Origin: SMYC01 sp965197495
Lineage (GTDB): Bacteria > Acidobacteriota > Vicinamibacteria > Marinacidobacterales > SMYC01
Direction of reading: 5' to 3'
DNA: 64,000 bases
Assembly (NCBI GenBank): GCA_965197495.1
Contig: OZ240210.1
Coordinates: 5,022,001-5,086,000 of the forward strand
The notes beneath the pieces are model-generated. The model saw nothing but the letters and a program-made list of their open reading frames with translations. It made no database searches and was not told the DNA's origin. The position numbers and the translations under genes were made by a program. Positions 18,728 through 26,734 of the stretch are shown here, one piece after another (the first letter of the stretch is position 1; every line of letters begins with the position of its first letter).

Positions 18728-18892
18728 GCATTGATCCTCCTCCGCCCTCTACACTAATTTCAAGGGGCGAAGTGTCTCAGCGATGTTGGCACAGAGGGGG
18801 TTCACCACCTTCCCAGAGAAGAACTGTTGTCCTTTCGAGAGAAGACATTCCATCGGCGCCGCAAGGGCGTAGTGCTTGGTTCTTCGAAACAC

Positions 18893-19171
18893 TGTGCTGC
18901 CTCCGAGTCGTGGCGCGCCGGGCCCTCACAGAAGAGGGCTGCCAGGTGAAGTGAGCATCCCGCGGATCATCGGAGAAGTCTGTGAGATCTGCCGTAGTGT
19001 TTCCACCACGATGTTCTCGCTGTGATCCGGACCAAAATTGGTCTCGTTTCTGGGTCCTCGCGACGCCCCCTAAAAAGGATCTTGGGGTGTGAGGGAGGAG
19101 AAGAGAACCCGTCCTCCCACACAACCCCGGATGGCTTTCAGGGTAGGACGCGACATCCGCCCAACGATCTA
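18893..19171. other. Short spacer between PilZ remnant and TPR remnant
   Basis: About 280 bp with no recognisable gene or RNA. It separates the original start of the PilZ gene from the end of the TPR gene, both on the minus strand. Confidence 0.35.
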
Positions 19172-19257
19172 TCACTCCGGGAAGTTCATGCGGCGGAGGA
19201 GGTCCTGGAAGCGGGGGCGGTACGTGTCAACAACTTTGAGACACTCGCGAGCTGCAT

Positions 19258-20391
19258 TTAGTGAGCCTCGATTAGCGTCGGGAGGCTCGTGGCGCCGGTG
19301 CGGTCCACATCTGCATCGATCGAGATCTCGTTTCGTGGAGCAGAAAAAGGGGGTACCCCAGGTATGGACGCCGCCGCGAGAGTGGCTTGTGCGGCATTCA
19401 GGAGCGTCGTTTTCTCCGTCGGCGGGTTGATCCAAGCCTGAGGAGGCAAAACGGGAGGTTGTGGCGTTCCGCGAACGAAGCGTTCGGGATGAGTCCGATG
19501 AGCTTCGAGAAGGATCTGGCGCCGAGCGGTGGTGAGCTGTTCGGCGCGACCATAGTGAACGTCGGCCGGCGTCATGAAGCCGATTCCTGAGTGCCGGTGC
19601 TCGTAGTTGTAGTAGTCGAAGAAACCGCCGCAGAACAGCCGGCCGTCTTCGGCGGAACCAAAACGGCTCGGAAACTGAGGACAGTACTTCATCGTCTTGA
19701 ACTGGGACTCGGAGTAGGGATTGTCGTTCGAGACGTAAGGTCTGGAGTGGGTCTTGGTAACTCCGAGGTCAGCCAGGAGCAGAGCCACGGGCTTGCTTCT
19801 CATCGAGCTGCCACGGTCCGCGTGAAGGGTGAGCTGGTCGGGTTCAATGTCCTGCTTGCGACAGCTCTCGGCGATGAGGCGTTGCGCGAGCGCCGCACTT
19901 TCTCGGTGAGCCAGCATCCAGCCAACCACGTAGCGGGAGAAGATGTCGAGGATGACGTAGAGGTAGTAGTAGGTCCACTTGACGGGGCCACGAAGCTTCG
20001 TAATATCCCACGACCAAACCTGGTTGGGCGCTTCGGCCAGCAGCTCCGGCTTCGTGTAGTTCGGATGGCGCCGTTGGTTCCGGCGCTCTCGGACCTCGCC
20101 GTGCTCCTCCAAAATCCGATACATCGTGCGAATCGAGCAGAGGTAGGTTCCCTCGTCCAGAAGCGTGGCCCACACCTGGGCGGGCGCCTTGTCGACGAAC
20201 CGCTCACAGTGCGAGGCCCCGAGGACTTCCTCGCGCTCAGTCTCGTCGAGGGCTCGGTGCGGCCGAGGACGCCGCTTCGGTTCGGGCGTCACCTGGCGCC
20301 TGCGATACAGCGTGGAACGAGCCACACCCAGAGCCTCGCAGGCTTCCGTCGTCTGCCCAATCTGCCCCGCCAGCTCCTCGGCCGCCACCAT
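19258..20391 (-). CDS. IS3 transposase orfB (copy 3)
   Basis: Same 377-residue DDE transposase as copy 2, intact from its own ATG. The missing G upstream means the standard -1 slip no longer fuses OrfA to OrfB, so production of the fusion is doubtful. Confidence 0.88.
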   Translation of the reverse strand: MVAAEELAGQIGQTTEACEALGVARSTLYRRRQVTPEPKRRPRPHRALDETEREEVLGASHCERFVDKAPAQVWATLLDEGTYLCSIRTMYRILEEHGEVRERRNQRRHPNYTKPELLAEAPNQVWSWDITKLRGPVKWTYYYLYVILDIFSRYVVGWMLAHRESAALAQRLIAESCRKQDIEPDQLTLHADRGSSMRSKPVALLLADLGVTKTHSRPYVSNDNPYSESQFKTMKYCPQFPSRFGSAEDGRLFCGGFFDYYNYEHRHSGIGFMTPADVHYGRAEQLTTARRQILLEAHRTHPERFVRGTPQPPVLPPQAWINPPTEKTTLLNAAQATLAAASIPGVPPFSAPRNEISIDADVDRTGATSLPTLIEAH

Positions 20392-20419
20392 CAGTCGTTC
20401 TCGTAGCTGTCGAGTGGAT

Positions 20420-20857
20420 TCAGGGGGACCCCCAGTAATTCGGAGGTTTTTTTTTGGTCTCCAACATCGTCTCCACCCGAGCCAGGCGACGTTGGAGCCG
20501 GGCGTTCTCGCGCTCGAGCTCCTTGACCCGTGGATCCTCGGCCTTTGCCTTCCGGCCTCGCTTTCTCGACGCCAACCCCGCTTTGGCGACCTCGTCACGT
20601 TGGCGGCGCCAACTCGATAAATGCGACGAGTACAGGCCCTCTCGACGCAGAAGAGCAGCAACGTCACCGTCACCCTTGCAGGCATCGGCCTCACGCACTA
20701 TCCGCAGCTTGTACTCCGCGGTAAAGCGTCGACGCTTCGCTTGCTCGCTCACTTCGGGATCCGGGACCCCCGCCGCATCGCGGCCGGCGGGATCTCCAGT
20801 CGCCCTACGGGCTCCCTCCGATCCCGCCGAGGTCTCTCTCTCAATCAACATACTCAT
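20420..20857 (-). pseudogene. IS3 orfA, truncated by a one-base deletion (copy 3)
   Basis: Identical to copy 2 up to METMLET, then a single deleted G after the A-run changes the end to KKKPPNYWGSP and stop (145 residues). The DNA-binding domain is intact. Confidence 0.85.
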
Positions 20858-21600
20858 GCATTGATCCTCCTCCGCCCTCTACACTAATTTCAAGGGGCGA
20901 AGTGTCTCAGCGATGTTGGCACAGAGGGGGGTCGTCGCGGAGAGGGTCGAGCCTGGGGTCCACGTTGAGGTGTACGGCATAAGTATCGCGCTCCTTCACC
21001 GCCTTGTCTAACCAGCTCAGTGCTTGTTCCTTCTCGCCAAGGCCGACGGAAACGACACCAATCTCGTAGGGCGAGACGTAACCTCGCTTTGACGAGTTCT
21101 TTAGTTGGGCGAGTATCTTCTGTGCGTCTCCTCTTCTACCCGACAGCGCATAGGCGTAGGCCAGCCCTGCGGCCATTCGGCTGCTGTCACCGGAGATCCG
21201 TCTCGCCTCCTCAAGCCGGACAATCGCATCCTCATACTGCTGTATTTACACATAGGGCCCGGCCGAGGTAGTAGAGCGCGGGGGCGAAGTTCCAACCGAG
21301 AGGGAGGTTTCCTGACCCAAAATTCGTCTCTATCTCCAGGAGGTGAAATATGCGGTTGGGATAGCGTGGGACGGGTCGAATTCCCGCTCCAGGAGATTCA
21401 GAAGGCGGAGCGGACGATGCTGCCAAGCGAGAGCGCAAGGGCTGCCAGAGCAGTGGTAATGAGAATGGATCGACACGATACTCGCCATCCTCGGCTCGTC
21501 TGTTCCGCGGGCACCATGCACGCTGCTGCCGCAAGTTTCGTACCAACGAAGCGACGAGCGGGAAAGACCGACGAGCGAAGGACTTTCTCGCAAAAACCTG

Positions 21601-21726
21601 GGCCCAGGCTGTAATGGACTTCACTACAAGGTGGTCGACGACAGAGGCGATTCCGTGATCGGGGCCACAGCGAGAACCGCTCAGTTCAAGGTGAAGCAAG
21701 CACGTCTGCACATCAGCGTGAGATAG
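21601..21726 (+). pseudogene. Unidentified C-terminal fragment before the cyclase gene
   Basis: A plus-strand frame reads NGLHYKVVDDRGDSVIGAT and KQARLHISVR and ends TAG (21724-21726), 29 bp before the cyclase start. It looks protein-like but matches no family I recognise and has no start. Confidence 0.25.
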
Positions 21727-22082
21727 ACTCTCCGATCAATGAACAGGGAGGAATCATGCGATTCACTAGCGTCATCGGTACCGTTTCGTTCTTGTTCATC
21801 GTTGGACTCGCGGGCTTCGCCGGCGCCGCTCACGTGTAGTCCTGGACACCGCCGTCGGAGCGAGAGCGCTGCCCCACCAAATGGGGGGCCGGAGACGAGC
21901 GGGGCGCGGCGAACCACATGGGCCCCGACGCCGTGCTCCGGGCGGCTCGGCTGATCCGCACTGGGGAAGTGATCGAGCTGGCATATGTACTGTCGGGATC
22001 GGTGCCCCTGGCCCTCTGTGCCAACATCGCTGAGACACTTCGCCCCTTGAAATTAGTGTAGAGGGCGGAGGAGGATCAATGC

Positions 22083-22520
22083 ATGAGTATGTTGATTGAG
22101 AGAGAGACCTCGGCGGGATCGGAGGGAGCCCGTAGGGCGACTGGATATCCCGCCGGCCGCGATGCGGGGGGGGTCCCGGATCCCGAAGTGAGCGAGCAAG
22201 CGAAGCGTCGACGCTTTACCGCGGAGTACAAGCTGCGGATAGTGCGTGAGGCCGATGCCTGCAAGGGTGACGGTGACGTTGCTGCTCTTCTGCGTCGAGA
22301 GGGCCTGTACTCGTCGCATTTATCGAGTTGGCGCCGCCAACGTGACGAGGTCGCCAAAGCGGGGTTGGCGTCGAGAAAGCGAGGCCGGAAGGCAAAGGCC
22401 GAGGATCCACGGGTCAAGGAGCTCGAGCGCGAGAACGCCCGGCTCCAACGTCGCCTGGCTCGGGTGGAGACGATGTTGGAGATCCAAAAAAAACCTCCGA
22501 ATTACTGGGGGTCCCCCTGA
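22083..22520 (+). pseudogene. IS3 orfA, truncated by loss of one A (copy 4)
   Basis: Same HTH protein with small changes (GYPAGRDAGGVPD), but the A-run has eight bases and the end becomes KKPPNYWGSP and stop. Confidence 0.82.
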
Positions 22521-22548
22521 ATCCACTCGACAGCTACGAGAACGACTG

Positions 22549-23682
22549 ATGGTGGCGGCCGAGGAGCTGGCGGGGCAGATTGGGCAGACGACGGAAGCCT
22601 GCGAGGCTCTGGGTGTGGCTCGTTCCACGCTGTATCGCAGGCGCCAGGTGACGCCCGAACCGAAGCGGCGTTCTCGGCCGCACCGAGCCCTCGACGAGAC
22701 TGAGCGCGAGTAAGTCCTCGGGGCCTCGCACTGTGAGCGGTTCGTCGACAAGGCGCCCGCCCAGGTGTGGGCCACGCTTCTGGACGAGGGAACCTACCTC
22801 TGCTCGATTCGCACGATGTATCGGATTTTGGAGGAGCACGGCGAGGTCCGAGAGCGCCGGAACCAACGGCGCCATCCGAACTACACGAAGCCGGAGCTGC
22901 TGGCCGAAGCGCCCAACCAGGTTTGGTCGTGGGATATTACGAAGCTTCGTGGCCCCGTCAAGTGGACCTACTACTACCTCTACGTCATCCTCGACATCTT
23001 CTCCCGCTACGTGGTTGGCTGGATGCTGGCTCACCGAGAAAGTGCGGCGCTCGCGCAACGCCTCATCGCCGAGAGCTGTCGCAAGCAGGACATTGAACCC
23101 GACCAGCTCACCCTTCACGCGGACCGTGGCAGCTCGATGAGAAGCAAGCCCGTGGCTCTGCTCCTGGCTGACCTCGGAGTTACCAAGACCCACTCCAGAC
23201 CTTACGTCTCGAACGACAATCCCTACTCCGAGTCCCAGTTCAAGACGATGAAGTACTGTCCTCAGTTTCCGAGCCGTTTTGGTTCCACCGAAGACGGCCG
23301 GCTGTTCTGCGGCGGTTTCTTCGACTACTACAACTACGAGCACCGGCACTCAGGAATCGGCTTCATGACGCCGGCCGACGTTCACTATGGTCGCGCCGAA
23401 CAGCTCACCACCGCTCGGCGCCAGATCCTTCTCGAAGCTCATCGGACTCATCCCGAACGCTTCGTTCGCGGAACGCCACAACCTCCCGTTTTGCCTCCTC
23501 AGGCTTGGATCAACCCGCCGACGGAGAAAACGACGCTCCTGAATGCCGCACAAGCCACTCTCGCGGCGGCGTCCATACCTGGGGTACCCCCTTTTTCTGC
23601 TCCACGAAACGAGATCTCGATCGATGCAGATGTGGACCGCACCGGCGCCACGAGCCTCCCGACGCTAATCGAGGCTCACTAA
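22549..23682 (+). pseudogene. IS3 orfB with premature stop (copy 4)
   Basis: The normal start is followed by a TAA at about 22711 (after LDETERE); the remaining 305 residues from 22765 still hold the whole DDE core (D, D, E intact). The N-terminal HTH would be lost in any restart product. Confidence 0.88.
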
Positions 23683-24435
23683 ATGCAGCTCGCGAGTGTC
23701 TCAAAGTTGTTGACACGTACCGTGGGCGACAGGCACTTCGACCTCTACATGAAACCCACCAGGATGAACCCACAGCCCAACCGCCGCGGCTCGAATGAAG
23801 AGCTGATCGTCGCAGAGATGGGTCAGGTCGGGACGCAGTTCGACGCCTTCGGGCACCAGACCATCGGCGACGGCCTATACAACTGTTACGACCTGAACGA
23901 CATAATGACCCGGAGCGGCTTCACCCGACTCGGTGTCGAGAATGTAGGCACGCTCATGACGCGAGGCGTGCTCATCGACGTTGCGGCGCTCAAAGGCGTG
24001 GACGTGCTCCCGGATCGCTACGAGATCACCGTTGAGGATCTGGAGCAGGCACTAAAGCGGCAGCAAACGGCGCTTGAGGCTGGTGACGCCGTACTGATCC
24101 ACACGGGCTGGGGCACGCTCTACGAGAGCGATCCCGAGCGTTTCGGAAGCAGCGGCCCCGGGATCGGAATAGCAGCTGCCGAGTGGCTCGTCGAGCGCGA
24201 CCCGATGCTCCTCGGCGCAGACAACGTACCCGTCGAGGTCATGCCGAACCCCGATCCGCAGGTATCTCTTCCCGTCCATCAGATCATGCTCGTCGTCCAC
24301 GGGATCCACCTGGTGGAGCGGATGAAGCTGGATGAGCTGGTCTCGAAACGGGTGTACGAGTTCGCATTCGTCGTGCAACCGCTGAAGCTACAGGGCGCGA
24401 CAGGATCGACCGTTTCGCCAGTGGCGATCTACTGA

Positions 24436-24880
24436 TCAGACTCAGCCTCCGATTTTCCACGAAGGAGCGGGCCAGGCGTGCATGACCCTCGCGTCGGTGA
24501 GTGCCGTGGGGCGCTCCGAACGTTGAATTCAAAGGAACGTTATTGGAAACGAGCGACGCGCCGCCTGCCTGTTGGTAGGTTGTCGGTGCTTGCGCCATTC
24601 GCTGTTGATCAGGCAGCTGTTCTTTGATCGTGGGGCCAGGAGATCGTCGGCAGCTCAGCTGCATCAGATTCCGTGGGCTGGACGGTAACAGAGACGCGGG
24701 CGACCGCCACAAAAAGACGTAGAGAGACACACCGCGTGCGGTGAAGATATCGCTCAAGCGCTCACCCAGCCGGCCTGCATCGCCGCGTCCCTGTCTCACG
24801 CCTCGAACTTTAAGGCTTCTTCTCAAGTTCGTTTAGCTCGGAAGCACTTTGAGGGTGACTTCGCGGTTCGGGCAATTCAG
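24436..24880. other. Non-coding stretch
   Basis: About 440 bp without a supported gene. The DNA may contain debris of the missing bestrophin N-terminus, but nothing recognisable was found. Confidence 0.35.
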
Positions 24881-25336
24881 GTGATTCCTGCTAGCCGAAA
24901 ATTCGAGAGCACCGAGGACGACCCGAAGCATGTGCCGGCCTACATCGTCGAGCAGTTGTACGGGGTGTTGTCCGCGTGGCGAACCGCGGACAAGCTCTCC
25001 GACGCGGATCTCTGGGTGTTGGACCGAGAGGCGCGCGAGTTCCTGGAAGTGGCGGGCGGGTGCGAGAGAATCGAGAACACTCTGATGTCGCAGTCGTTTC
25101 CGAGTCTCTCGCGACAAGCGCTCCTGCTTTATTTGTTGTATTTGCCGTGGTCCTTGGCGGGTGATTTCAGCTACTTCATAATTCCTCTTACAATCCTCAT
25201 CGTGTACTTCGTCATCGCCGCCGAAGGTATCGCGCACTATGTCGAACGGCCTTTCGGCGAGGACGACGATCACCTCGACTTGGATTCTATTTGTGCCTGT
25301 ATCGATGCCAGCGTGACCGAGATTCTGGAGCGGTAA
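24881..25336 (+). pseudogene. Bestrophin-like (UPF0187) channel, C-terminal half only
   Basis: The 151-residue frame has the family pattern RIENTLMSQSFPSLSRQALL, two hydrophobic segments (LLYLLYLPWSLAG and FIIPLTILIVYFVIAAEGIA) and the hallmark VERPFGEDDDHLDLDSIC. Bacterial bestrophins are inner-membrane anion or cation channels of about 300 residues; the first half is missing and no start is convincing. Its stop runs into a truncated vapC on the opposite strand, so a rearrangement joined the two. Confidence 0.75.
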
Positions 25337-25364
25337 GAACGTTTGCGTCGACCAGGTAGCTCAT
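25337..25364 (-). pseudogene. VapC PIN toxin, first codons only
   Basis: The start ATGA overlaps the vapB stop and reads MSYLVDANVL, the standard PIN-domain opening with its first catalytic D, then stops being PIN-like where the bestrophin fragment begins. The toxin is deleted. Confidence 0.65.
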
Positions 25365-25590
25365 AGCGTGTCGGTGGATTCGGATTCGATCGCAACGAAG
25401 AAGCCTTTGTCCGGGCACGCGAGAAGCCAGTCCACGACGCCGTCGTTAGATGGGGGTCGTCTTGTTAGCCGGTATTCGCCGCGATCGATGCGTTCGATCT
25501 CGAACTCCTCGCCAGGTTCGATGTCGTCCTGCTCTCGGATCTCCGCCGGGAGAATGATCTGACCCTTGTGGAAATCCTCGTCTTCACCAT
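25361..25590 (-). pseudogene. AbrB/VapB-family antitoxin, frameshifted near the start
   Basis: From ATG 25590 the frame reads MVKTRIST; one A is missing in the next codon, and the shifted frame continues KGQIILPAEIREQDDIEPGEEFEIERID and ends DWLLACPDKGFFVAIESESTDTL. This is a SpoVT-AbrB swapped-hairpin domain with a VapB-type toxin-binding tail. It overlaps the vapC remnant as ATGA. The operator palindrome upstream fits autoregulation. Confidence 0.78.
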
Positions 25591-25611
25591 GGGTAAGATG
25601 GAATCTTACCC
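25591..25611 (-). promoter_or_regulatory. Perfect palindrome abutting the vapB start (operator)
   Basis: The arms GGGTAAGAT and ATCTTACCC are separated by three bases and touch the ATG. AbrB-type antitoxins bind such palindromes over their own promoter. Confidence 0.6.
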
Positions 25612-25619
25612 AGATCTTG

Positions 25620-26144
25620 TCAAATTGGCCCGGGAATCAGCGGGTCGATCACGGACACCGCCGCGTCCAATCGCTCGCCGTGTGAGCCACGGATCTTGGT
25701 AAATGTCAGGCGGCGCTCGACGAGAGCGCAACGGAAGAGCTCGTGCAACTCTTCACGCCGGTCGCCGCGATCGCGCTGCTCCCCGTCGGGGACCCAGGGG
25801 ATGTCGATGTCGGCCAGGAGGTAGAGGTCTGCGGCTCGTTTCTCCAAAGCCGCCTCGATCCACTGGGGGCAATCGCCGTAGTAGTGGCGACTATAGAGGA
25901 CCGTGCTGAATAGGTCGGTATCCTCAATAAGAAGACGGGACGCCTCGTCGGCTTTCTCGTCCTCGAGGGCGATTTGGCCGCGGGCGATGGCCTCGACATC
26001 TTCGTAGTCGGGAGCGGCGCCCTTGTCGATCACGAATTGGCGTGCAAACTCCGGCACCCAGGCGGTCTCGTAGTGCGCCGCAAGCGCCGCCGCGAGTGTT
26101 GTCTTGCCTGTACATTCGGAGCCGACCACCGCCACGCGGATCAC
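25620..26144 (-). CDS. NadR-like P-loop kinase of the TPP-riboswitch operon
   Basis: The 174-residue protein begins VIRVAVVGSECTGKTTLA (Walker A GSECTGKT, about residues 8-15) and has WVPEFARQFV, IARGQIALED, a DTDLFSTVLYSRHYYG segment, and LLADIDIPWVPDG. These are hallmarks of the ribosylnicotinamide-kinase domain of NadR. The GTG start overlaps the pnuC stop (GTGA). NadR kinases phosphorylate nicotinamide riboside. Here, under a TPP riboswitch and after a TonB receptor and PnuC-type transporter, thiamine or a precursor is the more likely substrate (inference). No NadR repressor or adenylyltransferase domain is fused. Confidence 0.85.
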   Translation of the reverse strand: MIRVAVVGSECTGKTTLAAALAAHYETAWVPEFARQFVIDKGAAPDYEDVEAIARGQIALEDEKADEASRLLIEDTDLFSTVLYSRHYYGDCPQWIEAALEKRAADLYLLADIDIPWVPDGEQRDRGDRREELHELFRCALVERRLTFTKIRGSHGERLDAAVSVIDPLIPGPI

Positions 26145-26728
26145 GAGGTCAACTCCGGCGCGGCCGATTCGCCACCCAAGAGCGACCGTCGCCACTCAGC
26201 GAAACCCATGGCGGCGAGCACAAGAAAGACCGCGTAGAGTCCCGCCGTGAGGTAGAGTTCCTTGTACAAGAACATACCGATGTAGAAGACATCGACGGCG
26301 AGCCACGCGAGCCAGGATTCGAGGAGTTTCTGCGTCTGCATCCACTGGGCGGCGATGCTGAACGAGGTGAGCGTCGAGTCCATGAATGGCAGCGACGCGT
26401 TGGTGAACCGGGTCAGCGTAAGGCCGAGCAGAATCCCGCCGAGCGTTGCGACCAACAGGAGCACCACGCGTGTCGTGCCCGATGTCAGCGAAACCGCGAG
26501 CTCGCTGTGGTCCTCACCGCCGTGCAACCAGGCCCACCAGCCGTAGGCTGCGAGCCCGAGATACAAACCCTGGAGCCCCATATCGGCGTACAGCCGCGCG
26601 TCGTAGAAAACGACTGCATACAGTGTGACGCTGACCATGGCGAGCGGCCAGCACCAGATGATCTGGCGCACCGTCAGGTAGACCGCTAGCAGCGTGAGGA
26701 CGACAGCGACTGGCTCGAGAGACAACAC
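26141..26728 (-). CDS. pnuT: PnuC/PnuT-family inner-membrane vitamin transporter
   Basis: The 195-residue protein has about seven membrane segments and PnuC motifs: the WPLAMVSVTLYAVVFYDARLY block, QGLYLGLAAYGWWAWLHG, ESWLAWLAVDVFYIGMFLYKELYLTAGLYAVFLVLA. PnuC relatives facilitate uptake of nicotinamide riboside (PnuC), thiamine (PnuT) or riboflavin (PnuX) and depend on intracellular phosphorylation to trap the substrate. The gene starts (GTG) 6 bp after the TonB receptor stop and overlaps the kinase gene, so all three are co-transcribed under the TPP riboswitch; PnuT is the best assignment. Confidence 0.88.
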   Translation of the reverse strand: MLSLEPVAVVLTLLAVYLTVRQIIWCWPLAMVSVTLYAVVFYDARLYADMGLQGLYLGLAAYGWWAWLHGGEDHSELAVSLTSGTTRVVLLLVATLGGILLGLTLTRFTNASLPFMDSTLTSFSIAAQWMQTQKLLESWLAWLAVDVFYIGMFLYKELYLTAGLYAVFLVLAAMGFAEWRRSLLGGESAAPELTS

Positions 26729-26734
26729 GACGAC

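Larger units (their letters stand above)
17087..18798 (-). mobile_element. IS3-family insertion sequence, copy 2 (1712 bp)
   Basis: The ends are identical to copy 1; GGT duplications lie at 17084-17086 and 18799-18801. Both reading frames are intact and the A9 slippage run is present, so this copy is the best candidate for an active element. Inserted in a PilZ gene. Confidence 0.93.
16776..18892 (-). pseudogene. PilZ-domain protein, interrupted by IS3 copy 2
   Basis: Joining 18892-18799 to 17083-16776 (removing IS3 and one GGT duplication) gives a continuous frame from GTG: VFRRTKHYALAAP, GKVVNLSLHGTFVAE, then FQPGDLIGVNLRLL and NGLGLEFI. These match PilZ domains (the NLSLxG and GLGxEF motifs). 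The full c-di-GMP motif RxxxR is only partly visible (RRTKHY). PilZ proteins bind c-di-GMP or are adaptor relatives. The gene is now disrupted. Confidence 0.78.
19218..20928 (-). mobile_element. IS3-family insertion sequence, copy 3 (1711 bp)
   Basis: Same ends as the other copies; GGG duplications at 19215-19217 and 20929-20931. One G is missing just after the A9 run, which changes the frame relation between orfA and orfB. Inserted in a TPR gene. Confidence 0.92.
19172..21310 (-). pseudogene. TPR-protein C-terminal part, frameshifted and interrupted by IS3 copy 3
   Basis: The segment right of the IS reads AYALSGRRGDAQKILAQLK, RGYVSPYEIGVVSVGLGEKEQAL and NVDPRLDPLRDDP. The left flank continues RFQDLLRRMNFPE and stop. 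With one GGG removed the two join exactly. This is the common TPR tail of acidobacterial kinases and winged-helix TPR regulators. Further upstream (21246-21248) there is a TAA in YVQIQQYED where CAA is expected and a frame change next to it, so the gene was already damaged before or apart from the IS. The 5' end is not recognisable beyond about 21310. Confidence 0.8.
22012..23722 (+). mobile_element. IS3-family insertion sequence, copy 4 (1711 bp, inverted, degraded)
   Basis: Opposite orientation to the other three; TGG duplications at 22009-22011 and 23723-23725. It has an A8 instead of A9 run and a stop inside orfB, so it cannot encode a normal transposase. Inserted in the cyclase gene. Confidence 0.92.
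21756..24435 (+). pseudogene. Cyclase/kynurenine-formamidase-family protein, interrupted by IS3 copy 4 and an amber codon
   Basis: ATG 21756 has a GGGAGG site and a signal peptide (SVIGTVSFLFIVGLAGFAGAA). An in-frame TAG at 21837-21839 follows (CAG expected). The frame then continues KWGAGDERGAANHMGPDAV to the IS at 22011; past the IS and one TGG duplication it continues GDRHFDLYMKP, then GTQFDAFGHQTIGDGLYN, ending at 24435. The HxxxD-type metal motif of PF04199 appears as DAFGHQ. Such enzymes hydrolyse cyclic amides or N-formyl compounds. It is a secreted-type pseudogene with two independent lesions. Confidence 0.88.

Noticed and set aside
24284..24826. A 180-residue minus-strand frame over the cyclase end and the following spacer
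   Set aside because: Low-complexity arginine/serine-rich shadow overlapping a well-supported gene on the other strand.
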